DNA of 29,803 bases, taken from contig JBOGTC010000128.1 of NCBI GenBank assembly GCA_050692055.1, positions 1-29,803 on the forward strand, read 5' to 3'. The notes under the pieces are model-generated. The model was not told the origin of the DNA. It saw only the letters and a list, made by a program, of their open reading frames with translations, and made no database searches. Positions within the stretch are counted from its first letter, which is position 1. Each line of letters opens with the position of its first letter. Position numbers and translations under genes: made by a program. Source of the DNA: JBOGTC01 sp050692055. Its GTDB lineage: Bacteria > Chloroflexota > Limnocylindria > QHBO01. Below, in pieces: positions 14,958 through 23,250 of this stretch.

Positions 14958-15054
14958 GCCGCAGTAACGGATTGCCGCCATGTCGAGGGCCAGCGCCACG
15001 GCGCATTACCACGGGTCATGGTTCGATTCGCATGGGCGATGCCGCGGGCGCCTC

Positions 15055-15076
15055 GCCGCGGATCAGCCGCGGATCA
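15055..15076. repeat. Two tandem copies of an 11-bp sequence
   Basis: gccgcggatca occurs at 15055-15065 and 15066-15076; the second copy contains the cyclase stop codon. The rest of the 116-bp gap between the converging ctaG and cyclase genes (14958-15073) shows no gene. Confidence 0.7.
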
Positions 15077-16294
15077 GTCGCGGCGGCCCAGCAGCACGTA
15101 CGTCGTCATGGAGCTCTTGCCCTTGACCTCCACCGCCACCCGCCGCTCGAGCCGATACGCCTCGCCGAGAAGCGCGCAGGTCGCCTCGGTCACCTGGATC
15201 TCGCCTGGAGCGGCATGCGTCGCCATGCGCGACGCGGTGTTCACGGTGTCACCCCACAGGTCGAATCCGAAGCGCCGCTCGCCGATCACGCCGGCGATCA
15301 CCGGGCCGGACGCCAGGCCGATGCGCGCCTCGACGCCAGGCCAGTCGTCGCCAAGGCATCGGCGCAACTCGTCCGGCGCCGCGAGCGCCATCTCGGCGAC
15401 CGCCACGGCGTGATCATCGGATGGCTCGGTTACACCGGCGGCGGCGAGGTAGCCGTCGCCGAGGGTCTTGATCTTCTCGACGCCGAACCGCTCCGCGAGC
15501 TGATCGAGCGCGGAGAAGGCGCGGTCGAGCAGCTCCACCACTCGTTCCGGCGGCGTGCGCTCGGCGAAGGACGTGAATCCGACGAAATCGATGAAGGCGA
15601 CCGTGGCCTCCTCGTGACGCTCCGCGATCTGGCGCCTGCCGGCCTTGAGCTGATGGGCAATCGGCACCGGCAGGATGCTGAGCAGCAGCGACTCGGAGGC
15701 AGCGGCCGCCGCGTCGCGTTCGCGGTTGAAGTACAGCAACAGCGCGAACGTCGCGGCAAGCGGCGCGGCGAGGTTCAGCACGAAGAACCCGATCTGGACC
15801 GGCGGCGGGAGCGCGGGCACTGCTTGCGCGAGCCGTGCCTCGGCCAGGCCCGACACGACGATGGCCACGATGAACGCGGTGAACACCACGACCGCGGCGC
15901 GCGCGCCCCAGCCGACGAGCGCCACCATGGGCGCCGTGAACGCCCAGAGTGCCACCGCGCTGCCCTTGACGAATCCGCCGAGCACCCACTGCAGGGCAAA
16001 CGGCAGCACGAAGATGGCAACCGTCTGGCTCACGATGAAGAAGCCGTCGCGCTTGGTGAGGAAGAGCCAGCCAAGGCCGATGACCGACAGTGCGATGTAG
16101 GCCGCGGGCAGCGCCGCGGCAAGCGGTCGATCGAGCAGAAAGTAGGTCAAGACCCACGCTGGAGCGAGGAGGATGACGATTCCCGCCAGCAGGGTGAGCC
16201 CCGTCTTGCGCAGCCGGCGGCGCTCGTCGTCGGTCGCCTCGACCCCGGCCTGGACGAACCGCTGCAGGGCCGGCCGCATCCAGACGCGCGTCAT
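15074..16294 (-). CDS. Membrane-bound class III adenylate/guanylate cyclase
   Basis: 406 residues. About six transmembrane helices (33-190) are followed by a signalling-helix motif ESLLLSILPVPIAHQLK (201-217) and a class III catalytic domain. Metal-binding aspartates are D236 (FIDFVGF) and D280 (LGDGY). The base-selecting pair is K274 (EKIKTLGD) with D345 (FGFDLWGDT), the adenine-specific combination. N352 and R356 complete the transition-state site. All catalytic residues are present, so it should make cAMP as a homodimer. The membrane part has no recognised sensor domain. It starts 4 bp after the ctaAB stop, so it is co-expressed with heme A synthesis. No cAMP receptor protein is in the window. 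Confidence 0.93.
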   Translation of the reverse strand: MTRVWMRPALQRFVQAGVEATDDERRRLRKTGLTLLAGIVILLAPAWVLTYFLLDRPLAAALPAAYIALSVIGLGWLFLTKRDGFFIVSQTVAIFVLPFALQWVLGGFVKGSAVALWAFTAPMVALVGWGARAAVVVFTAFIVAIVVSGLAEARLAQAVPALPPPVQIGFFVLNLAAPLAATFALLLYFNRERDAAAAASESLLLSILPVPIAHQLKAGRRQIAERHEEATVAFIDFVGFTSFAERTPPERVVELLDRAFSALDQLAERFGVEKIKTLGDGYLAAAGVTEPSDDHAVAVAEMALAAPDELRRCLGDDWPGVEARIGLASGPVIAGVIGERRFGFDLWGDTVNTASRMATHAAPGEIQVTEATCALLGEAYRLERRVAVEVKGKSSMTTYVLLGRRD

Positions 16295-16298
16295 CGGC

Positions 16299-18104
<1,806 letters not shown>

Positions 18105-18111
18105 TCGGGTT

Positions 18112-18116
18112 CCTCC
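18112..18116 (-). promoter_or_regulatory. Ribosome binding site that fixes the TTG start of ctaAB
   Basis: The - strand reads GGAGG, 7 nt before TTG 18104. The same GGAGG-7-TTG arrangement starts the three-helix membrane protein gene at 9376. Confidence 0.75.
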
Positions 18117-18171
18117 GCCCGCTCGGATGCAGCGCCGGGGCTCGAGGGGCACGCGGCAAGCAGGCGCCGCA

Positions 18172-18177
18172 ATGATA
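18172..18177 (-). promoter_or_regulatory. Possible -10 for ctaAB
   Basis: The - strand reads TATCAT, which would give a leader of about 60 nt before the TTG at 18104. No convincing -35. Confidence 0.3.
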
Positions 18178-18233
18178 CAGAGGTCCACCATCCACGATCG
18201 AAAGGCATACGAGCTCGAGGCCCATGCGCTTGT

Positions 18234-19100
18234 TCAGCCGTAGCGCGGCTTGACGGCATGGCCCGCGGGGCGCGCCCGGGAGATGGCCGCCCGCCGAGCG
18301 GCGCTTCGCGCCTGCGGCACGTACCGCAGCGGCGCCGGCAGCAGCGGCAGGGCGCGCCTCGTCAGCCCCGCCAGGCGGTCGAGCCCGCGCTCACGCGCCG
18401 GTGACCAGGCGATCCCGTACTGGCGGCGGAGCGGGTCGGGCAGGGTGGAGAAGGAGATGAGGTGTGCCGCATCCCAGGCCAGCCGCGGTGGCAGGCGCGT
18501 CGGGTACAGCACCCTGGCGGCGATATCACGCGCCTGTGGCGTGACGCGAACCTGCCTCGAGCCGATCATCTCGGCCATCCAAGCTCGCAGCTCGAGGAGG
18601 GTGCTCGGCAGGAGGGCCGACGGTATGGCGAGCGCCTGCGCCACCACGGCACTTTCGCGGTGATAGGCTTCCGCCTCCTCGTCGGACAGGGCGCCGACGA
18701 AGCGGTCGTAGATCCGCAGCGCGGTGTCGACGAGCGTGGCATGGACCCACAGCAGCGCGTGCGGATCGAGGGCGCTGTACGGCTCGCCGTTGTCGGGAAT
18801 CCGGCCCTGCACCGCGGCATGAATGGCGTTGATTCGCGCCAGCGTCCGCTGCGCCTGGCTGCGCGTGCCGAAGATGACCGAGAAGCTGCTCGTCAGCGTA
18901 CGCTGCAGCCGCCCGACCGGATCGGTCCGGTACGTCGAGTGCTCGGAGACGCCGGCGGCCACCGCCGGGTGGGCGACCTGCATCAGGAGGGCGCACGACC
19001 CTCCGGCGAGAAGCAGCGCCTCGCGGTCGATGCGCCAGGCCACGCTTCCCGGCCCGAACAGGCCGGCTGCCTCGCCCAGCCGCTCGTCGCTCAACCCCAT
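18234..19100 (-). CDS. MpaB/DUF2236 family oxygenase-like protein
   Basis: 288 residues, mostly helical. The opening SVAWRIDREALLLAGGSCAL then LMQVAHPAVAAGVSEHS (H44, H54) is the hallmark of the ER-bound oxygenase MpaB / latex-clearing protein (Lcp) domain family, formerly DUF2236. Later LLWVHATLVDT supplies the third conserved histidine region. In Lcp these positions hold a b-type heme that cleaves polyisoprene; many family members have unknown substrates. There is no Tat or secretion signal here, unlike Lcp, so a cytoplasmic role is likely. It overlaps the rhomboid gene by 10 bp and is co-transcribed with it. Family is firm, reaction unknown. Confidence 0.85.
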   Translation of the reverse strand: MGLSDERLGEAAGLFGPGSVAWRIDREALLLAGGSCALLMQVAHPAVAAGVSEHSTYRTDPVGRLQRTLTSSFSVIFGTRSQAQRTLARINAIHAAVQGRIPDNGEPYSALDPHALLWVHATLVDTALRIYDRFVGALSDEEAEAYHRESAVVAQALAIPSALLPSTLLELRAWMAEMIGSRQVRVTPQARDIAARVLYPTRLPPRLAWDAAHLISFSTLPDPLRRQYGIAWSPARERGLDRLAGLTRRALPLLPAPLRYVPQARSAARRAAISRARPAGHAVKPRYG

Positions 19101-19846
19101 GCCGATGCCGCGGCGCCCCGCGGACGCCGCGGCTCATGGAAGATGAGACGGAAGACGAAGCCGGCCACCACGCCGGCCACGAAGCCGCCGATGTGGGCCA
19201 TGTAGGCCACGCCGCCGGCCGTCTCCTCGCTGACCGCGAAGGCGCCGATGCCGTTGATGAACTGGAACGCCGCCCACATCCCGATCGCCACGATCGCCGG
19301 CACCCGCGTCACGAAGCGCAGCACGAAGACCGTCACCTGGTTGCTCGGGAAGAGGACGAGGTACGCTCCCAGCACGCCCGAGATGGCGCCTGAGGCGCCC
19401 AGCACGGGGATGACCGAGTCGGTGTCGATCATGATCTGCGCGAAGGCCGCCACGAGCCCGGCGGCGACGTAGAAGATCAGGTACCAGGCGTGGCCGATGC
19501 GATGCTCCACGTTGTCGCCGAAGATCCACAGGAAGAGCATGTTGCCGGCCAGGTGGAGCAGGCCGCCGTGCATGAACATGCTGGTCAGCAGCGTGAGGAA
19601 GATCGGATCCGGGCCGGGCTCCTGCGGGATCTGCTGCTGCTGGCCGCCGATGGTGATCGTCTCCGCCTCGGTCAGATCGGTCCCGGTGGTGATCTCGAGC
19701 GGGACGGTGCTGTAGCCGTAGGTGAACGCCTCGTTGCCGCCCGCCGCCTGCAGGAGGAAGAAGACGGCGACGTTGATGGCAATGAAGGCCAGGCTGACGT
19801 AGGCCGGGCCATGGCCGCGCTCGTTCTCGTCACCGATCGGGAACAT
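19091..19846 (-). CDS. Rhomboid-family intramembrane serine protease
   Basis: 251 residues, about six to seven transmembrane helices. The catalytic dyad is S152 in LGASGAISG and H218 in AHIGGFVAG; H98/N102 in HLAGNMLFLW form the oxyanion site. The segment between helix 1 and helix 2 (about 40-80, rich in Gln/Pro/Thr) is a long external loop typical of the L1 region. A TACCAT hexamer lies 7 nt before the ATG at 19846. First gene of a two-gene unit with the MpaB-like gene. The substrate is unknown; rhomboids cut single-pass membrane proteins and lipid-anchored precursors. Confidence 0.94.
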   Translation of the reverse strand: MFPIGDENERGHGPAYVSLAFIAINVAVFFLLQAAGGNEAFTYGYSTVPLEITTGTDLTEAETITIGGQQQQIPQEPGPDPIFLTLLTSMFMHGGLLHLAGNMLFLWIFGDNVEHRIGHAWYLIFYVAAGLVAAFAQIMIDTDSVIPVLGASGAISGVLGAYLVLFPSNQVTVFVLRFVTRVPAIVAIGMWAAFQFINGIGAFAVSEETAGGVAYMAHIGGFVAGVVAGFVFRLIFHEPRRPRGAAASAWG

Positions 19847-19853
19847 AGCGCCG

Positions 19854-19859
19854 ATGGTA
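19854..19859 (-). promoter_or_regulatory. Leaderless-type -10 for the rhomboid gene
   Basis: The - strand reads TACCAT, 7 nt before the ATG at 19846; the same hexamer and spacing as at ispG. Confidence 0.45.
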
Positions 19860-19902
19860 GGGCAAGCGGCGCGCCACGGGAGTCCTCGCCCGAGACCGGT
19901 CG

Positions 19903-21480
19903 CTAGTGAACCGCGGCCGGCTCCGCGGCTGACTGGCGCTCACGCTCCTCGCGGCTCGGGTTGCGGATGCCGACGCCGTTGATGGCGGCGCCGGCGAAGC
20001 ACAGCGCGGCAGCGACGAGCATGGCAAGGTGGAAGGCGTCGGTGGAGGCCTCGCGGGCCGCATCGGCCAGGGCCGGATCGACCTCGGTGGGGGTGCTGGT
20101 CAGCGGCTGGATCGACTCGGCGCGCGCCTCCTCCGCCGTGAGCCCGGGGACGCGAGCGGTCAGCGACGGGTAGAAGCTGGCGGTGATGGCGATGAACAGC
20201 ACGGCGCTCACCAGCGGCGAGCCAACCCGCGAGATGGCGTTGTTGATCGCCGACCCGAGGCCTGCGCGCCGGACCGGGACGGAGCTCATCAGCGCGGTGG
20301 TCAGCGGCGCCACGAGCAGCGCGATGCCCACACCGAAGATGACGAGCCCGGGCAGGACGTCGATCAGCACGCCGGTCGGCGGGATCAGGCTCCCCGCCTC
20401 CGACAGATCGGCGGCCCAGGGCTCGCTGGCGGCCGGGATGCGGGCGAGCCAGAGCAGGCCGAGTCCCATGAGCAGCGGGCCTACCGTCATGAACACGCGC
20501 GGGCCGATGCGCGCCGACATCTGCCCTGCGGGCGTCGAGAGGAAGGTCAACAGGATGCCGACCGGCAGGCCGACAGCGCCCGCCGCCAGGGGCGAGTAGC
20601 CGAGCGTGCCCTGCAGAAAGAGCCCCTGGAAGGCGAATGACACGTACAGGGCGCCGTAGATCACGAAGGTCGACAGGTTGACCACGCTGAAGTTGCGCGA
20701 GCCGAAGAGGCTCAGCGGCACCAGCGGGCGCGCTCCGCGCGCCATGAGGATCGGAAACGCGAGCGTCGCCATCGCGCCGACGCCGAGCGCGACGAAGGCC
20801 AGCGCGTCCTGCCACTGGCGCTCCTGTCCGCGCGTGGCGCCGAAGGCGAGCCCGCCAACGCCGATCGCGATGACCGCGGCGCCGAGCCAGTCGAAATGCC
20901 CGTCCGACTCGTCGTCGCGGCTCTCCGGCACGACGGTGGTGGCGTACAGGGCCACCAGCACCAGCGGGACGTTGATCAGGAACGCGGCACGCCAGCTGAT
21001 GGCCTGCACCAGGAAGCCTCCGACAATGGGGCCGAGCGTCGTGGTGGCCGAGCTGGCGGCCGCCCACAGGCCGATGGCGCGGCCACGCTCCTCGCCCTCG
21101 AAGGCGGCGGTGATGATCGACAGGCTACCGGGCACCAGCAGGGCGCCGAATGCGCCCTGCACCAGGCGCGCGCCGATGAGCACCTCCATGGTGGGCGCCA
21201 CGCCGCAGCCGACGGAGGCCAGCCCGAAGCCGATGAGCCCCAGCCGGAACATGCGGCGCCGCCCGTAGTAGTCGTTCAGCGCGCCGGCCAGGATGAGGAG
21301 CGCGGCGAGGACGGCGAGATAGCCGCTGTTGACGTACGTCAGCCCCTCGAGCCGGCCGACGAAGGTCGCCGGGAGCTCGCGGCCGATCGTCTCGAGCGCG
21401 ACGTTGACGACGGTCCCGTCGAGAAAGACGATCGACGAGCCCAGGATGGCCGAGATGAGGATGCCGGCGCGTTGGCTCAC
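19903..21480 (-). CDS. MFS drug:proton antiporter, DHA2 (14-helix) family
   Basis: 525 residues with about 14 transmembrane helices. The first helix has the DHA2 signature SSIVFLDGTVVNVALETIG (about 15-33). The loop 2-3 motif A is NDYYGRRRMF, and helix 5 carries the antiporter motif C (GPIVGGFLVQAISWRAAF). A polar stretch near the C-terminus faces outside between the last helices. Relatives are EmrB/QacA-type exporters of hydrophobic compounds. The start is GTG at 21480 with TAGGAT 6 nt upstream. It is divergent from the molybdenum oxidoreductase across only 70 bp, so the two may share control. No TetR or MarR regulator is adjacent, which is unusual for this family. Confidence 0.92.
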   Translation of the reverse strand: MSQRAGILISAILGSSIVFLDGTVVNVALETIGRELPATFVGRLEGLTYVNSGYLAVLAALLILAGALNDYYGRRRMFRLGLIGFGLASVGCGVAPTMEVLIGARLVQGAFGALLVPGSLSIITAAFEGEERGRAIGLWAAASSATTTLGPIVGGFLVQAISWRAAFLINVPLVLVALYATTVVPESRDDESDGHFDWLGAAVIAIGVGGLAFGATRGQERQWQDALAFVALGVGAMATLAFPILMARGARPLVPLSLFGSRNFSVVNLSTFVIYGALYVSFAFQGLFLQGTLGYSPLAAGAVGLPVGILLTFLSTPAGQMSARIGPRVFMTVGPLLMGLGLLWLARIPAASEPWAADLSEAGSLIPPTGVLIDVLPGLVIFGVGIALLVAPLTTALMSSVPVRRAGLGSAINNAISRVGSPLVSAVLFIAITASFYPSLTARVPGLTAEEARAESIQPLTSTPTEVDPALADAAREASTDAFHLAMLVAAALCFAGAAINGVGIRNPSREERERQSAAEPAAVH

Positions 21481-21486
21481 ACGGCC

Positions 21487-21492
21487 ATCCTA
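21487..21492 (-). promoter_or_regulatory. Leaderless-type -10 for the MFS exporter
   Basis: The - strand reads TAGGAT, 6 nt before the GTG at 21480. Confidence 0.4.
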
Positions 21493-21538
21493 CGGTCCTG
21501 TCAAACCCAGGTTCACCGCCCCGTCATCAGTCCGGGCG

Positions 21539-21544
21539 TAGGAT
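21539..21544 (+). promoter_or_regulatory. Leaderless-type -10 for the molybdopterin oxidoreductase
   Basis: TAGGAT lies 6 nt before the ATG at 21551, mirroring the hexamer and spacing of the divergent MFS gene. Confidence 0.4.
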
Positions 21545-21550
21545 TGATGC

Positions 21551-22555
21551 ATGAGCGCCGCCGCGCTCGACCGTCTGCTCGCGCTGCTCCTCGCCGCCCA
21601 GCTGGCGACGGGCCTGCTGTCGCTGCGCTCCGGCGTGCCGGCCACGGCGCCGCTCTTCTGGCTGCACGGGCTGCTCGGCGGCGCGCTGCTGGTGGCGGCG
21701 ATCTGGAAGCTCAAGCGCAGCGTGGGTCCGGCCGTCGCCGCACGCCGCTGGGGACGGCTGGCGCTCGGCAGCCTCCTCGCGTTCCTGGCGGCCGGCGCGC
21801 TGGTCGGCGGCTTCACCTGGGTGGCGAGCGGACGCATCCTGTCCATCGGCCCATGGACGATCCTGACCATCCATGTCTTCTTCGCCCTGGCGCTTGTGCC
21901 GATCGTGCTCTTCCACCTGCTGCCGCGCCGATGGCGCCTGCTCCGCCTACGGCCGACGCGGCGCGCCGGCGGGCGCTCCATCTCGAGGCGGGCGCTGCTG
22001 GGCAGCGCCGGGGTGATGGCCCTTGGGGCACTGGCCTGGGGTACCGCCAACCTGCTCGATGCGGTCCAGGGCGGCGTCCGCCGCTTCACCGGCTCGCGCT
22101 GGCTCACCGATGGCGGCATCCCGCCACCGACCACCTTCTACGGCGAGCCGGCCCCGCCGGTCGACCCCGACACCTGGCGCCTGCGCGTCACCGGTCGCGT
22201 GTCCAGGCCGCTTGAGCTGGACCTGGGATCGCTTGCCGCGCTGGGCGAGACCGAGCGCAGCGCAATCCTCGACTGCACCTCGGGCTGGGTGATGCGGACC
22301 GATTGGCGCGGGGTGCCGCTGCCGGCCGTCCTCGACGCCGCCGGCGCGGACGAGCGGGCGCTTCACGTGGTGGTCAGCTCGGTCACCGGCTGGAACGTGG
22401 CGCTGTCGCGGCGCGAGGCGGCCGGCACGATGCTGGCGACGCACGTCGCCGGCGAGCGGCTGCCGACCGGCAATGGCGCTCCGTGCCGCCTCGTGGCGCC
22501 GGAGCGGCGCGGGCTGGACTGGATCAAGTGGGTCGCCGAGATCGAGGTCGCTTGA
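21551..22555 (+). CDS. Membrane-cytochrome/molybdopterin oxidoreductase fusion (MsrPQ-like layout)
   Basis: 334 residues. The N-terminal part (1 to about 125) has four transmembrane helices with histidines H39 (FWLHGLLGG), H108 and H122 (TIHVFFALALVPIVLFHLL); H108 and H122 are 14 residues apart in one helix, the spacing of heme-b ligands. A twin-arginine-like SRRALLGSAG and another hydrophobic helix (about 145-165) follow. The rest is a sulfite-oxidase-fold domain with the molybdenum-binding cysteine C242 in LDCTSGW. The C-terminal dimerisation domain of true sulfite oxidases is absent, as in MsrP/YedY. This joins on one chain what is usually two subunits (MsrQ heme membrane protein and MsrP), implying quinol-to-Mo electron flow. 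The substrate is unknown; protein methionine sulfoxide is one possibility. Confidence 0.85.
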   Translation: MSAAALDRLLALLLAAQLATGLLSLRSGVPATAPLFWLHGLLGGALLVAAIWKLKRSVGPAVAARRWGRLALGSLLAFLAAGALVGGFTWVASGRILSIGPWTILTIHVFFALALVPIVLFHLLPRRWRLLRLRPTRRAGGRSISRRALLGSAGVMALGALAWGTANLLDAVQGGVRRFTGSRWLTDGGIPPPTTFYGEPAPPVDPDTWRLRVTGRVSRPLELDLGSLAALGETERSAILDCTSGWVMRTDWRGVPLPAVLDAAGADERALHVVVSSVTGWNVALSRREAAGTMLATHVAGERLPTGNGAPCRLVAPERRGLDWIKWVAEIEVA

Positions 22556-22579
22556 CGGGCGTCGGTGTGTGCGCATACT
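22552..22579 (+). promoter_or_regulatory. Promoter of the vapBC operon
   Basis: A -35 TTGACG (22552-22557) and a -10 CATACT (22574-22579) are 16 bp apart. The start codon is 7 nt after the -10, so the mRNA is probably leaderless. The -35 overlaps the end of the oxidoreductase gene. Confidence 0.6.
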
Positions 22580-22599
22580 TGTGCGCATGAATGTGCGCA
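22568..22599 (+). promoter_or_regulatory. Operator: three TGTGCGCA repeats at 12-bp period
   Basis: tgtgcgca occurs at 22568-22575, 22580-22587 and 22592-22599, each with the palindromic core tgcgca and exactly 12 bp apart. The array covers the vapB -10, transcription start and start codon. Phased short sites are how ribbon-helix-helix dimers bind side by side, so autorepression by the antitoxin is very plausible. Confidence 0.7.
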
Positions 22600-22844
22600 C
22601 GAACCTGCTGCTGCCGAAGGAGCTCGTCGCCGAGGTGGACCGATACGCCGGCCCGCGCGGGCGCAGCCGCTACGTGGCCGAAGCGCTCGAGGCGCGCGTT
22701 CGCCGCGACCGCCTGCGCCGAGCTGTGCGGGAAACAGCAGGCGCCTGGCACGACCACCCCGCCTTCCCGACGAGCGAGGCGGTCGTGGCCTGGGTGCGAG
22801 AGCGACGCGTGGAGGTCACGGACCCGGGGCAAGACACCGAGTGA
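22587..22844 (+). CDS. vapB: Ribbon-helix-helix antitoxin (VapB type)
   Basis: 85 residues. The N-terminal MNVRTNLLLPKELVAEVDRY supplies the DNA-binding strand and first helix, and GRSRYVAEALEARVRRDRL the second, a CopG/Arc-like ribbon-helix-helix. The C-terminal half (about 50-85) is the toxin-binding tail, with a tryptophan and mostly charged residues. It should neutralise the PIN-domain toxin encoded next and repress its own promoter through the 12-bp-phased repeats overlapping its start. The toxin GTG overlaps its stop by 4 bp. Confidence 0.88.
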   Translation: MNVRTNLLLPKELVAEVDRYAGPRGRSRYVAEALEARVRRDRLRRAVRETAGAWHDHPAFPTSEAVVAWVRERRVEVTDPGQDTE

Positions 22845-23220
22845 CACGCTACCTCCTCGACACGAGCTTCGTGATCGACCACCTTCGCGGCGACCCCGTT
22901 GCGACCGCACGCTTCGACCGGTTGTTGGACGACGGTGACGAGCCGGGCGTCAACGAGATCGTCGCCTGCGAGGCCTGGACCGGAGCGTTGACCGACGACG
23001 ACCCGGCACTCCAGGCACTGATGGCGGCGTGCGAGTTCGTGCAACCCGGGCCCGATCACGCCGCGCGCGCGGGTCGATGGCGGGACGCCGCCCGGCGGCG
23101 CGGCAAGGGCTCAGCCTGCCGGATGCGCTGATCGCTGCCGCGGCCGAGGACGACGCGATCGTGCTGACGCGGAACGTCCGTGACTTCGCGCTGACGCCGG
23201 TGCGGGTCGAGACGTACTGA
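22841..23220 (+). pseudogene. vapC: VapC-type PIN-domain toxin, frameshifted
   Basis: The frame from GTG 22841 begins TRYLLDTSFVIDHLRGD, with PIN catalytic D7, and continues through E44 (VACEAWTGA) to about residue 90. It then runs into a stop at 23129-23131. The missing C-terminus continues in the -1 frame from about 23110: GLSLPDALIAAAAEDD and VLTRNVRDFALTP, which carry the remaining acidic residues, ending at 23220. Restoring one base near 23108-23110 would give one normal VapC of about 126 residues. The junction (aagggctc) is not a slippery heptamer, so this is a mutation or a sequencing error, not programmed frameshifting. If real, the toxin is inactive while the antitoxin stays intact. 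It overlaps vapB by GTGA. Confidence 0.85.
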
Positions 23221-23250
23221 GGGGGTGCGCTTGTCGGCGCCGTCCGGAAC

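Noticed and set aside
15018..15035. Second T-loop-like string (ggttcgattcg)
   Set aside because: No acceptor or anticodon stem around it; chance in a short gap.
21499..21504. Perfect - strand TTGACA as -35 of the MFS gene
   Set aside because: It is only 6 bp from the TAGGAT hexamer and no -10 occurs at 16-18 bp before the start codon.
23104..23113. Programmed -1 frameshifting in vapC
   Set aside because: The junction is not an X XXY YYZ slippery site and no downstream stem or pseudoknot is evident; mutation or read error is simpler.
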